64,000 nucleotides of DNA from Oscillospiraceae bacterium (GCA_017439985.1 JAFSIC010000007.1:1-64000), one strand, 5' to 3'; counted from the stretch's first letter, positions 41,045 to 49,862 are shown. Numbers and translations are program-made. The notes: a model not told the origin generated them from the sequence alone.

Positions 41045-42595
41045 ATGCTGCAAATTCAAAAACTCAGTATTTATCATAAAAAAAACCTGCGTACCATTCT
41101 GAACGATTTCACTTTCAGTCTGAATCCCGGCGACAAAGCGGTGCTCATCGGCGAGGAAGGCAACGGAAAATCCACGCTGCTGCGTTGGCTGTACGATCCT
41201 CAGTCCGTGGAGGAGTATGTGGAAGTCACCGGCAGCCGTATTCTTAGCGGGGAAACGCTGGGCTATCTGCCGCAGGAACTGCCTGATTGCGATAAAGAAA
41301 AAAGCATCTACGAATACTTCTGTCAATGTGAGCAATTCTTTGATTTGACTCCCAAGGAATTGGGACAGCTGGCAGCCCAGCTGCATCTGCCGACCGATTT
41401 CATCTACGGAGATCAATGTATGAGCAGTCTGTCCGGCGGGGAAAAGGTGAAAACCCAGCTGGCACGCCTGCTCATGGCACAACCCACCATTCTGCTGCTG
41501 GACGAACCATCCAACGATTTGGACCTGGAAACCCTCCGTTGGCTGGAACAGTTCATCCGCGACTGCCCGCAGTCTGTTCTTTTTATCTCCCACGATGAGA
41601 TCCTCATTTCCCGCTGTGCCAATGTGGTGATCCATCTGGAGCAGCTGCGTCGAAAAACCGTCAGCCGTTCTACGGTGTTCCGCGGAAACTACGAAGACTA
41701 TATCCGCCAACGCAACGCCGCCTTTCAAAATCAGGAACGGGAGGCTCTCAATGACCAGCGTCAGGAGAAGATTCGGGAGGAAAAATTCCAGCGTCTGTAT
41801 CAGCAAGTGGAGCACGCGCAGGCCACCGTCTCCCGTCAAGACCCACACGCCGGTCAGCTGCTGAAAAAGAAAATGAAAGCCGTCAAATCCATGGAGAAGC
41901 GCTTTGAGCGCGAGCATGAAGCCATGCGGCAGCTTCCTGAGGAGGAAGAAGCTATTTTTCTCCGCTTTGGAGAGGATATTTCAATTCCAAATGGTAAAAT
42001 CATGATCGATTATTCCTTGTCGGAATTAAAGACAGCCGATAAAGAGCGTATTCTGGCGCGAAATATCCAGCTGCTTGTGAAGGGTCAGCAGAAGGTCTGC
42101 ATCATCGGACGCAACGGATGCGGCAAAACGACCCTGCTGAAACAGCTTGCAAAAGAGCTTTTGCAGCGCAGTGACATCCGAGCAGCCTATATGCCGCAGA
42201 ACTACGAGGATCTGCTGGAACTGGAACAGACTCCTGTGGATTTCCTTGCACCCGGCGGCAGCAAAGAAGATATCACCCGCGCCCGCACTTTTCTGGGCTC
42301 CATGAAATACACCACGCAGGAAATGGAGCATCCTATCCGAGAGCTTTCCGGGGGTCAGAAAGCCAAAGTGCTTCTGCTGAAGATGAGCTTCTCCGAAGCC
42401 GATGTGCTGATTCTTGATGAACCGACCCGAAACTTCTCTCCCCTCTCCGCACCGGTCATCCGCGATGTGCTGAAACATTATGGCGGCGTCATCATCAGCA
42501 TCTCCCACGACCGCAAATATATCAGCGAGGTCTGTGACTGCGTTTATCGCCTGACCGAACAGGGTCTGCTAAAACTGGACTATTTTGAAGCATAA
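41045..42595 (+). CDS. ABC-F ribosomal protection protein (antibiotic-resistance type)
   Basis: 516 residues with two ABC cassettes and no membrane helices. Cassette 1 has GEEGNGKST (near 36), LSGGEKVKTQLARLL and LLLDEPSNDLD; a roughly 80-residue charged linker (P-site tRNA-interaction region) follows; cassette 2 has GRNGCGKTT, LSGGQKAKVLLLKM and [14 protein letters not shown]. The last motif is typical of Vga/Lsa/Msr-like resistance ABC-Fs rather than EttA/Uup. Such proteins dislodge lincosamides, streptogramins A or pleuromutilins. The ATG at 41045 has GGGGG 7 nt upstream; ATG 41039 is too close to the SD. Confidence 0.9.
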   Translation: MLQIQKLSIYHKKNLRTILNDFTFSLNPGDKAVLIGEEGNGKSTLLRWLYDPQSVEEYVEVTGSRILSGETLGYLPQELPDCDKEKSIYEYFCQCEQFFDLTPKELGQLAAQLHLPTDFIYGDQCMSSLSGGEKVKTQLARLLMAQPTILLLDEPSNDLDLETLRWLEQFIRDCPQSVLFISHDEILISRCANVVIHLEQLRRKTVSRSTVFRGNYEDYIRQRNAAFQNQEREALNDQRQEKIREEKFQRLYQQVEHAQATVSRQDPHAGQLLKKKMKAVKSMEKRFEREHEAMRQLPEEEEAIFLRFGEDISIPNGKIMIDYSLSELKTADKERILARNIQLLVKGQQKVCIIGRNGCGKTTLLKQLAKELLQRSDIRAAYMPQNYEDLLELEQTPVDFLAPGGSKEDITRARTFLGSMKYTTQEMEHPIRELSGGQKAKVLLLKMSFSEADVLILDEPTRNFSPLSAPVIRDVLKHYGGVIISISHDRKYISEVCDCVYRLTEQGLLKLDYFEA

Positions 42596-42597
42596 GA

Positions 42598-42624
42598 AAA
42601 GCCACCTCAAATGAGGTGGCTTTT
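42598..42624. terminator. Bidirectional terminator between ABC-F and LytTR regulator genes
   Basis: AAAGCCACCTC/GAGGTGGCTTT around AAAT, with T-runs on both strands. Confidence 0.92.
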
Positions 42625-42625
42625 G

Positions 42626-43366
42626 CTATTCAAATAACTCTTTCAAACTCTCGTAGTTCTGGGCGGTCATCAGGGCATTGTCGCTGCAGCCTTTCAAAGA
42701 AACGGTAAAGGTCCAGCGACCGTAAGGCTCAATGCGGCTGATGCAGGCCAGATTGATGATATAGGATTTGTGACAGCGGAAGAATTCCGTTGGATTCAGC
42801 TTTGCTTCCAGATCACTAAGGGAAGCAGAGCTTTGGAACACTTCATCTTTGGTGACGATACGGGTCACACCGTCGATGCGCTCCAGCATGATGATCTCTT
42901 TGGTGTCCACAAAGAACACCTGATCCTTGCTCTTGATCATCAGTTTATCCTTGAATCGCTCCGACTGGATCACAGTGTCGCCGCTGTCCCCACTTTCAGC
43001 CTGCGGCAGACTCTCTTTCAGCTTCTTCAATGTACGAATCACGCGCTCCATGTTGAAGGGCTTCACCAGATAATCGAAAGCATAAATCTCAAAAGCGTTG
43101 GCCATGTACTCGCTATGAGCGGTGGCAAAAACGATTTTGATCTTCGGGTTCAGCTCGGTCAGCAGTTTGGCACAATCCAGACCGCTTTCGCCGCCCAGAT
43201 CAATGTCCACAAAAGCAACATCCGGTTTGAAGCGGCTGGAATCAGTCAGTGCTTCAGCGAAGCTGCCGCACTCGGCCACTACCTCAAAGCCATCCTGCTT
43301 TTCGATGATTTTCCGGAGAATTTTGCGAATCTCCGGCTCATCTTCAATTAAAATCACTTTGATCAT
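42626..43366 (-). CDS. LytTR-family response regulator
   Basis: 246 residues. Receiver domain 1-120: acidic pocket IEDEPE, phospho-acceptor Asp in VAFVDIDLGGESG, ATAHSEY and the conserved Lys in YLVKPF. A LytTR DNA-binding domain occupies about 140-245 (FVDTKEIIMLERIDGVTRIV, FFRCHKSYIINLACISRIEPYG). It is the last gene of the operon that begins with the histidine kinase at 45618. LytTR proteins bind pairs of 9-bp direct repeats, and a matching site lies upstream of this operon. Confidence 0.94.
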   Translation of the reverse strand: MIKVILIEDEPEIRKILRKIIEKQDGFEVVAECGSFAEALTDSSRFKPDVAFVDIDLGGESGLDCAKLLTELNPKIKIVFATAHSEYMANAFEIYAFDYLVKPFNMERVIRTLKKLKESLPQAESGDSGDTVIQSERFKDKLMIKSKDQVFFVDTKEIIMLERIDGVTRIVTKDEVFQSSASLSDLEAKLNPTEFFRCHKSYIINLACISRIEPYGRWTFTVSLKGCSDNALMTAQNYESLKELFE

Positions 43367-43375
43367 GTCAATTTC

Positions 43376-44353
43376 CTATTTTTTGCTGTCAGCGAAAGCT
43401 TCTGCACCGCTGCCGATACCTTTTTTCATTTTGGTGTCAGCCTGTACGTTCTGCAGTTTGTAGTAGTCCATTACGCCCAGATTGCCGCTGCGCAGAGCTT
43501 CCGCCATAGCGCGAGGAACTTCTGCTTCTGCTTTCACAACAGCTGCCTCAGCTTCTACAACAGCAGCGCGCATTTCCTGCTCCAGAGCAACCGCCATAGC
43601 GCGACGCTCTTCTGCGCGAGCCTGTGCGATCTTACTGTCGGCTTCTGCCTGCAGGGACTGCAGGTTTGCACCGATATTTCGACCGATATCCACGTCCGCA
43701 ATGTCGATGGAGATGATTTCATACGCAGTACCGGAGTCCAGACCTTTTTCCAGCAGAGCTTTGGAGATATCGTCCGGATTTTCCAGAACGGAAGCGTGTT
43801 CCTGGGAAGAACCAACAGTGGTAACGATACCTTCACCGATACGTGCCAGAACGGTAGATTCGCCGGCACCACCGATGAGGCGGTCAATATTGGTGCGAAC
43901 GGTTACTCTTGCTTTGACCAGCAGCTCGATACCGTCTTTTGCAACAGCAGAGATTGGAGTGGTTTCGATAACTTTTGGAGTTACGCTCATTTTCACTGCT
44001 TCGAACACGTCACGGCCTGCCAGATCGATGGCGGAAGCCTGTTCGAAGGTCAGGGAGATGCCTGCGCGTTCTGCAGCAACCAGCGCATTGACCACGCTGT
44101 CCACATTACCGCCGGCCAGCAGATGTGCTTCCAGCTGATTTGCTTTCAGAGAAAGACCTGCTTTGGTCGCTTTGATCAGCGGCAGGACGATTTTGGATGG
44201 AGTAACGCGGCGCAGGCGCATACCGATCAGGTCGATAATACCAACGCGCACACCGGATGCAATGGCGGAGATCCACAGACCTACCGGCACAAAGCTGAAG
44301 AACAGAACGATGAACAGACCAATAATACCCAATAATACAACTTTACCAATCAT
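43376..44353 (-). CDS. floA: Flotillin-like protein FloA
   Basis: 325 residues: N-terminal membrane-embedded segment ([28 protein letters not shown]), then the SPFH/FloA region ([61 protein letters not shown]-like [19 protein letters not shown]) and an Ala/Glu-rich coiled coil. It scaffolds functional membrane microdomains. The start at 44353 follows GAGGAG. It lies downstream of nfeD, the conserved nfeD-floA pairing, but here both sit between a sensor kinase and its regulator. Confidence 0.94.
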   Translation of the reverse strand: MIGKVVLLGIIGLFIVLFFSFVPVGLWISAIASGVRVGIIDLIGMRLRRVTPSKIVLPLIKATKAGLSLKANQLEAHLLAGGNVDSVVNALVAAERAGISLTFEQASAIDLAGRDVFEAVKMSVTPKVIETTPISAVAKDGIELLVKARVTVRTNIDRLIGGAGESTVLARIGEGIVTTVGSSQEHASVLENPDDISKALLEKGLDSGTAYEIISIDIADVDIGRNIGANLQSLQAEADSKIAQARAEERRAMAVALEQEMRAAVVEAEAAVVKAEAEVPRAMAEALRSGNLGVMDYYKLQNVQADTKMKKGIGSGAEAFADSKK

Positions 44354-44386
44354 AATTTTCTCCTCACATTTCACTCAGATTGTTGT

Positions 44387-44860
44387 TTACTTCATTTCCT
44401 GAACCATGATACTGTTTTCATGGATTCTGCTGATACGAACAGCGGTGCCCTTACTAAGATATGCACTTTCACTGCGCACATCCAGCAGGATCCCATCAAA
44501 GCTGCCTTTACCGACCGGTTTCAAGTCGGTAGTAGCTCTGCCCTCTTTGCCCACCAGATACTCCAAATCTTTGGAGTCCAGCAAAGCATCGTTTGGTTTC
44601 AGTTCCGCCTCCAGCACGATAGGCGCCTTCACTTTTTTGGAACTGAGCAGACCCATGATGATGGTCATCATGATGGCTGCCAGAACAATGATGGCGACAG
44701 TCATCATCAGTCCCTGTTCCACCGTGTCCGCGATGATGAGGACAGCCGCTGTCAGGCTGACGATACCGCTGATTCCCGGCGCTCCAAAGCCCGGAAGCAC
44801 CATTTCAATGCCGATCAGTACAAAACCAAGAACCAACAGTAAAATACCGAGATATTCCAT
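44387..44860 (-). CDS. NfeD-family membrane protein
   Basis: 157 residues: three or so hydrophobic segments (GILLLVLGFVLIGIEMVLPGFG, GISGIVSLTAAVLIIA, GLMMTVAIIVLAAIMMTIIM) and a C-terminal OB-fold domain (LVGKEGRATTDLKPVGKGSFDGILLDVRSES). NfeD proteins partner with flotillins. Only 33 nt separate it from floA and 26 nt from the kinase gene. Confidence 0.9.
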   Translation of the reverse strand: MEYLGILLLVLGFVLIGIEMVLPGFGAPGISGIVSLTAAVLIIADTVEQGLMMTVAIIVLAAIMMTIIMGLLSSKKVKAPIVLEAELKPNDALLDSKDLEYLVGKEGRATTDLKPVGKGSFDGILLDVRSESAYLSKGTAVRISRIHENSIMVQEMK

Positions 44861-44886
44861 GATTCTCCTCCTTTCTGAATCTCTCC

Positions 44887-45618
44887 TTACTTCTGATTTG
44901 ATTTTGGAATGCGGATACGAAAGACTGTTTCCTCCTCCGTGGAGGACAGGCTGATCGTTCCCTTATAGGTTTTCAGCACCTGGGTCACAATAGAAAGCCC
45001 CATGCCGTGACCGCTTTCCTTTTTGGTTGTAAAACCCTCCCGGAAGATGCTTTCCTGCAGCTCCTCCGGAATGGCGGGACCATTGTTTGCCACAGAGAAA
45101 CGGTAGCTGTCCCTGTCTTCCCCGATATCCACCCGCAGTTTTTTCTCGGAAGGGATAGCCTCCAGCGCTGTAATGGCATTGTCCATCAGATTTGCCAGCA
45201 CTTTGCACAGCTCCCAAGGTTCTGCCTTCAGTCCGCTCAGATCGGAGGTGACTTCCACATAGAAATCGATGCCTTTGCTTTCTGCCTCCTCCATTTTTGC
45301 TCTCAGCAGAGCATTAACGGCAGGATTCTTTGTTTTCAGAGCCTTACCTGTTTTCATCATACCCTTGTAAATGGGTGCCAGATAGGTCTTCAGCTCATCA
45401 TACTCTTCCAGCTCCATCAACCCGTAAACTACCTGCAGATGGTTGAGGTAGTCATGCCGCTGTGCACGGAGGTCGCTGTTGAGCCGTTCCAAGTCGCGGT
45501 AGCTGCTCACCAAGGCATCGTACTGATGCCGCAAGCGGGTGTAAATGGTAACGAACACAATAACACAGCCCACCAGAGCCAAAACGGTCAGCAGCAGAAA
45601 TTGAATACTGACTGTCAT
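44887..45618 (-). CDS. Sensor histidine kinase (Spo0B/GHKL type)
   Basis: 243 residues: one N-terminal membrane helix (FLLLTVLALVGCVIVFVTIY), a short linker without an extracellular sensor, phospho-acceptor His in RHDYLNHLQVVYGLMEL (near residue 55), and a HATPase domain with LANLMDNAITAL (N box), VANNGPAIPEE and HGMGLSIV. The short input domain suggests it senses the membrane or a partner such as NfeD/FloA rather than a soluble ligand (inference). First gene of the operon; SD GAGGGGG. Confidence 0.92.
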   Translation of the reverse strand: MTVSIQFLLLTVLALVGCVIVFVTIYTRLRHQYDALVSSYRDLERLNSDLRAQRHDYLNHLQVVYGLMELEEYDELKTYLAPIYKGMMKTGKALKTKNPAVNALLRAKMEEAESKGIDFYVEVTSDLSGLKAEPWELCKVLANLMDNAITALEAIPSEKKLRVDIGEDRDSYRFSVANNGPAIPEELQESIFREGFTTKKESGHGMGLSIVTQVLKTYKGTISLSSTEEETVFRIRIPKSNQK

Positions 45619-45688
45619 TTCTTTCCCCCTCTCTTCTTTTCCTCACTTATACTCTACCACAATTTCAAAAAATGAAAAGAGGAAATCG

Positions 45689-45718
45689 CTGAAATGTCGT
45701 TTTCAGCCTCTGAAATGT
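45689..45718 (-). promoter_or_regulatory. Tandem LytTR-type binding site upstream of the kinase-NfeD-FloA-regulator operon
   Basis: Minus strand: ACATTTCAG (45718-45710), 12 nt, ACATTTCAG (45697-45689). Two 9-bp direct repeats 21 bp apart match the AgrA/ComE-type LytTR pattern (aCAnTTcAG-12-aCAnTTcAG). The proximal repeat is about 40 nt upstream of a TATAAG -10 (45651-45646) that lacks a good -35, as expected for an activated promoter. Confidence 0.75.
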
Positions 45719-45801
45719 CGTTTTTGGGGTCTCAATTGTCAAAGGTAGCTTTTTCCCGACGAATGTGCTACAATGAGTCCAACAGAAAAAGGGGGATTTT
45801 T

Positions 45802-46638
45802 ATGTTCTACTTACTGCTTGCCATTGCAAGTTCCACCATGGTATCCGTTTCCATGCGACTCAGCGAAAAACGGGTCAAAAATGATATGGGCATGTTCATC
45901 GCCAACTACCTGACCTGTGTTCTGCTGTCCTGTGCCTTTCTCGGTACTTCCTTGTTCACCACAGGAGCAGGCTTTGGCTCTGCCGTCCTGCAGGGCGGAT
46001 TCAGCGGATTTTTGTACCTTGCCAGCCTGTTCTTCATGCAGGAGAATATGCACCACAACGGCATCGTGCTGACCTCTGCCTTCTCCAAATTGGGCGTACT
46101 GGTACCGACTCTTATGGCTATCGTCATCTTCCGAGAACGCCCGGAAGTTCTGCAGCTGCTGGGCATGGTTGTTGCGCTCATCGCCATCTCCATCATCTAT
46201 TTTGAAAAGGGCGCCTTCTCTCAGGGCAACAAAAAAGCTCTGTTGCTGGTGACCCTCTTGGTCAGCGGTGCATCTGACTCCATGGCAAATATCTACGACA
46301 AAACCGGTTCTGCCGCTTTCAAAGACCACTACCTGCTCTTTACCTTCGGTGCTGCCTGTCTCTTCGCTGTACTGATGAATCTGCGAAGCAAAGCGCCGAT
46401 CGGCAAAGCGGAAATCGGCTTCGGCATCATGATCGGTGTACCGAACTACTTCTCCGCCCGCTTCCTTCTGCACGCACTGAGCACTGTTCCGGCAGTCATC
46501 GCCTATCCGGTATACAGCGTAGCCACCATCGTTTCCATTACCCTCGCCGGTGTGTTCTTCTTCAAAGAACAGGTCAGCAAAAAGAAAAAGTTTGCACTTT
46601 TGCTGGTCGTTGTGGCTCTTGTTCTGCTGAATTTGTAG
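45802..46638 (+). CDS. DMT/EamA-family membrane transporter
   Basis: 278 residues with about 9-10 helices. Starts MFYLLLAIASSTMVSVSMRLSEK; the middle has TSAFSKLGVLVPTLMAIVIFRERPEVLQLLGM, the EamA-repeat end (small residues, then ExP), and the C-terminus ends VSITLAGVFFFKEQVSKKKKFALLLVVVALVLLNL. A metabolite exporter or importer; substrate unknown. The start at 45802 follows AAAAGGGGG; an extended -10 TGCTACAAT lies about 25 nt upstream, so the longer ORF is not used. Confidence 0.85.
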   Translation: MFYLLLAIASSTMVSVSMRLSEKRVKNDMGMFIANYLTCVLLSCAFLGTSLFTTGAGFGSAVLQGGFSGFLYLASLFFMQENMHHNGIVLTSAFSKLGVLVPTLMAIVIFRERPEVLQLLGMVVALIAISIIYFEKGAFSQGNKKALLLVTLLVSGASDSMANIYDKTGSAAFKDHYLLFTFGAACLFAVLMNLRSKAPIGKAEIGFGIMIGVPNYFSARFLLHALSTVPAVIAYPVYSVATIVSITLAGVFFFKEQVSKKKKFALLLVVVALVLLNL

Positions 46639-46719
46639 GGGTAACCGATAGTTGCGCCATAGTTGGTGGACGCAACTGCCTGTTTTCTGCTATGATTTCA
46701 GGGAAAGGAGGAGGTATTT

Positions 46720-47076
46720 ATGCTAACGCTCATCGCACAATGGTTCAACCTCATCTGCACCGTCGCGCTGATCGTTGTCTTTGTGAAGCTCATTCGCCTG
46801 CTGTTTCGTGCTCTGAAAAAGTACTTGGGGGAAGGAAATCCTCAAGCAACACAGGAAGCTGCCGCAATTCGTGAAACTCTCTCGCAGCGTTTGAAAGCAC
46901 TGCGCACCGAGCGCGGCTTCACACAGGAGCTGGTTGCGGCATCTCTGGGTGTCAGCCGACAGGCCGTCAGCAAATGGGAAAACGGCACTTCCGAGCCAAG
47001 CACTTCCAATCTGTTTGCATTAGCAAAGCTTTACGGTATTTCCGTCACAGAATTGTTACAGAATATTGAAACTTGA
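46720..47076 (+). CDS. Membrane-anchored XRE-family regulator
   Basis: 118 residues with an unusual order: an N-terminal hydrophobic helix (WFNLICTVALIVVFVKLIRLLF, residues 8-29), a short linker, then a C-terminal Cro/CI HTH (RLKALRTERGFTQELVAASLGVSRQAVSKWENGTSEPSTSNLFALAKLYGISVTELL spread over residues 55-112). DNA binding would take place at the membrane. SD AAAGGAGGAGG; extended -10 TGCTATGAT just upstream. It ends at its own terminator. Confidence 0.82.
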   Translation: MLTLIAQWFNLICTVALIVVFVKLIRLLFRALKKYLGEGNPQATQEAAAIRETLSQRLKALRTERGFTQELVAASLGVSRQAVSKWENGTSEPSTSNLFALAKLYGISVTELLQNIET

Positions 47077-47111
47077 GAAAAGCCCCCGAAGTTTCGGGGA
47101 CTTTTCTTTTT
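47077..47111 (+). terminator. Terminator after the membrane HTH gene
   Basis: AAAAG-CCCCCGAA/TTCGGGG-CTTTT hairpin with a T-run. Confidence 0.88.
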
Positions 47112-47170
47112 ATCCGCAAAATAGTATAATGAGAAAAAGAAGTATTTTATCGTCAAGAAAGGAGATCAAC

Positions 47171-48172
47171 ATGAAAAAACATATTCCCATCATTTGCTGC
47201 GTCCTGTCCTGTCTGCTGACGGTTCTGTGTCTCTTCCGCATTTCTGCACTGGAAGACCGTCTGTACAGCCTGCAGAACAGCGTCAGCAACATGCACAGCG
47301 TCCTCCACGATGACATCCGCAACATTGCCACCAATGTGAAAAACAGTGTGGAGGAGGGCAATAACCTGCTGAGTACCAGCAGTTATTCTCTGGAAGATCC
47401 TAACCTGAAAAACGGCACTGTGGACCTCAGCTGCATCGTGACCCTGAAAGAATTTGAACCTGATGGCACCACCGCCGTTCTCACCTGCAATGATAAGGAA
47501 TACCCAATGAACCTGAAAAACGGTGATTTCGTGGCAAAATTCCCTATATCCATCTTTGACAGCAGCCGCGTCACCGAGGTTTCCTTCAGCAAAGACGGTG
47601 TTGTTCGCACACAGGCTCTGGATTGGTACATCAATCCCCGTGACGAGTTCGTTCCTCGTCTTTATGCTTCCTGCAGCGGCACCAGCACAGGCTCTGTCAG
47701 CGGTGCCAACACCTTCAACTGGCATAAAAACGGTACTCTGCGCGTTTCCGTGGAGCAGAAAGGCGGCTTGGATTACGAGGTCAATTCTCTGGATTTGATC
47801 CGTGTCATCGACGGCGAAGAAGTAGAACGCAGCGCCCTCTTGGGTGAACAGCCGGAAAATGCTGTGGTATTCGGCAAAAAGCCTGCCGCTATTGTGACCA
47901 ATGACGACCCACTGGAGCTGACTCTGGAAATCAATGAAAGCTTCGAATGTCCATTCGGTTCCACCATGCTTTTGATGGTGGAAATGACAGACAGCAGTGG
48001 TTTCACTCATCGCGCCATCGTGGATGAGGTCAAGGTATCCGCCGATGGTAAGTTGAACGATGACACCATTCCGCGCTGGCATGGAGCCTCCGGTAACATC
48101 TATGACCGTGATGGAAATCTCATTTGCGGTGTGGATTGGAGCGATGTGAATTACTCTTACTTATACAAATAG
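47171..48172 (+). CDS. Hypothetical envelope protein with N-terminal anchor, 333 aa
   Basis: I do not recognise the family. Residues 4-20 are hydrophobic (IPIICCVLSCLLTVLCLF), likely an uncleaved anchor or signal peptide; residues 24-65 are predicted coiled coil (ALEDRLYSLQNSVSNMHSVLHDDIRNIATNVKNSVEEG). The extracellular part is beta-rich with alternating charged strands and ends DRDGNLICGVDWSDVNYSYLYK. The start at 47171 follows AAAGGAG. It is 10 nt upstream of the nucleoside phosphorylase gene and probably shares its transcript. Confidence 0.75.
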   Translation: MKKHIPIICCVLSCLLTVLCLFRISALEDRLYSLQNSVSNMHSVLHDDIRNIATNVKNSVEEGNNLLSTSSYSLEDPNLKNGTVDLSCIVTLKEFEPDGTTAVLTCNDKEYPMNLKNGDFVAKFPISIFDSSRVTEVSFSKDGVVRTQALDWYINPRDEFVPRLYASCSGTSTGSVSGANTFNWHKNGTLRVSVEQKGGLDYEVNSLDLIRVIDGEEVERSALLGEQPENAVVFGKKPAAIVTNDDPLELTLEINESFECPFGSTMLLMVEMTDSSGFTHRAIVDEVKVSADGKLNDDTIPRWHGASGNIYDRDGNLICGVDWSDVNYSYLYK

Positions 48173-48182
48173 GTGAATCAAT

Positions 48183-48947
48183 ATGCCATTATACAAAAAT
48201 GACAGCCCTATTTTAGAATATGACGACGAGCAGCATGCCGTCATCATGCCCGACCATGAAAAACTTGCCTCCCTGCCGGAGCGAGCCGTCTTTGCTTTTC
48301 TGGAAGATGAGGTGGAGCGCTTTGCGCTGAAACATTGCCTGCCTGTCATCAGCCGCTTCCAGACCATCACCAAAACCTACCCTGTCTGGAAGATGGAATA
48401 CAAGGGAAAAGAACTGGCTCTTTGTCAGGCGCCGCTGGGTTCTGCGGCTGCGGTGCAGTTTATGGATTGGCTCATCGGCTACGGTGTCAAAAACATCATT
48501 GCGGCAGGCAGCTGCGGAGCGTTGCTTCCGCTGGAAGAAAACGAATTCCTCATTCCGGTGGAGGCTCTGCGAGATGAAGGTGCATCTTACCACTATCTCC
48601 CGCCTTCCCGCACGGTGATAGCCAATGAAACGGCTGTCCAAGCGATTGAGCAGGCTTTACTTCTCCACAAGCTCCCCTGCAAAAAGTGCAAAACCTGGAC
48701 GACGGACGGTTTCTACCGAGAAACCAAAGCAATGGTGGAATACCGCAAAGAAGAGGGCTGTTCCGTTGTTGAAATGGAATGTGCCGGACTCATGGCTTGC
48801 GCGCAATTCCGCGGCGCTGTTTTCGGACAGCTTCTCTATACCGCTGACTCTCTCGCCAACGTGGAGCAGCACGATATGCGAGGCTTCGGCGAAGCATCAA
48901 TGCCTGTTGCATTGCAGCTTTGTCTGGATGCTGTGACACTGTTATAA
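48183..48947 (+). CDS. Nucleoside phosphorylase (PNP/UDP family)
   Basis: 254 residues. Family marks are the phosphate-binding APLGSAAAVQFMDWLIGYGVKNIIAAGSCGAL, EALRDEGASYHY, and the ribose-binding VVEMECAGLMACAQFRG, with a late ADSL. It cleaves purine or pyrimidine nucleosides with phosphate, salvaging the base; base preference is not certain (uridine phosphorylase-like). The SD is weak (AGGTGA), consistent with coupling to the gene 10 nt upstream. A terminator follows. Confidence 0.88.
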   Translation: MPLYKNDSPILEYDDEQHAVIMPDHEKLASLPERAVFAFLEDEVERFALKHCLPVISRFQTITKTYPVWKMEYKGKELALCQAPLGSAAAVQFMDWLIGYGVKNIIAAGSCGALLPLEENEFLIPVEALRDEGASYHYLPPSRTVIANETAVQAIEQALLLHKLPCKKCKTWTTDGFYRETKAMVEYRKEEGCSVVEMECAGLMACAQFRGAVFGQLLYTADSLANVEQHDMRGFGEASMPVALQLCLDAVTLL

Positions 48948-48952
48948 CACAA

Positions 48953-48984
48953 AACCCACTGACGATTTCGTCAGTGGGTTCTTT
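48953..48984 (+). terminator. Terminator after the nucleoside phosphorylase gene
   Basis: AACCCACTGACG/CGTCAGTGGGTT, 12-bp perfect stem, ATTT loop, short T-tail. Confidence 0.88.
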
Positions 48985-49054
48985 AATGAAGAAAAAGGAT
49001 TTCGCATTTGTGATATGGAGTAGTTCCAAAAACGGAATAAACGGAGTGATGATA

Positions 49055-49789
49055 ATGAAATGCATATTAGCTTCGGTGGGATTTATCAATGAGGATCTAC
49101 AGTATAATAAAAAAGTGATCATTGACACATTGACCGCCTATTCGGCAAGTGCCGATATTGTAATATTTGGCGAAGCATTTTTACAAGGCTTTTATGGAGC
49201 AACCTTCGATATGGAACATGATACAAAAATAGCAATTTCTCAGGATGATCCGATTATCAAGGAAATTTGCTCTGTTGCAAAACAATGCCTTACCGCTGTT
49301 TCTTTCGGTTTTATTGAAAAAGAAGGAAGCAGTTTTTATAGTTCTCAAATTACAATCGATGCAAACGGTTCTGTCATAGATCTTTATCGAAGAGTATCTC
49401 CTGGCTGGAAAGAGTCGTTTGCAAGCACACAGTATCGGGAAGGTAATGGTTTTCACGCATTTCAGTTTATGGATCAAAAAGTGGTCGTTGGTCTGTGCGG
49501 CGACCTGTGGTATGATGAAAATGTCGATAGTGTAAAACTGCTGAAACCTAATGTTGTATTTTGGCCCGTTTACACAGACTTTCATTTCAATGAATGGAAT
49601 ACTTCTATAAAATACGAGTACGCATCGCAAGCCCAAAAAATATGTGAAAAAGTGTTGTATGTAAACTCGGTGTGTATTGATAGAGAGGACGAAGAAATCG
49701 CAAGAGGCGGTTCCGCATTTTTTGAGAACGGTAATATTCGTCAAGAAGTTCCGTCCGGTAAGGAAGCTGTTCTCTTTGTCGAGATTTAA
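49055..49789 (+). CDS. Carbon-nitrogen hydrolase (nitrilase superfamily) with altered catalytic Lys
   Basis: 244 residues with the nitrilase fold: Glu in VIFGEAFLQGF, the nucleophile Cys in VVGLCGDLWYDE and PNVVFWPVYTDFH. At the position of the catalytic Lys (normally YRKxHL) it has DLYRRVSPGW, so Lys is replaced by Arg unless the nearby WKE lysine substitutes. The protein may thus be a pseudo-enzyme or use a modified mechanism. Base composition is clearly more AT-rich than its neighbours (codons such as ATA, AAA, TTT), a sign of acquisition. The start at 49055 follows GGAGTGATG; neighbours are unrelated. Confidence 0.82.
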   Translation: MKCILASVGFINEDLQYNKKVIIDTLTAYSASADIVIFGEAFLQGFYGATFDMEHDTKIAISQDDPIIKEICSVAKQCLTAVSFGFIEKEGSSFYSSQITIDANGSVIDLYRRVSPGWKESFASTQYREGNGFHAFQFMDQKVVVGLCGDLWYDENVDSVKLLKPNVVFWPVYTDFHFNEWNTSIKYEYASQAQKICEKVLYVNSVCIDREDEEIARGGSAFFENGNIRQEVPSGKEAVLFVEI

Positions 49790-49823
49790 CGTCATCAGTA
49801 GCTTCCAAAATTCCAAAAATTTA

Positions 49824-49862
49824 GCCGCAGTACCAAACGCATGGTGCTGCGGCAATTTATTT
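49824..49862. terminator. Bidirectional terminator between nitrilase-like and GNAT genes
   Basis: GCCGCAG/CTGCGGC stem with a 16-nt loop that can extend (CCA/TGG); A/T tracts on both flanks. Confidence 0.65.
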
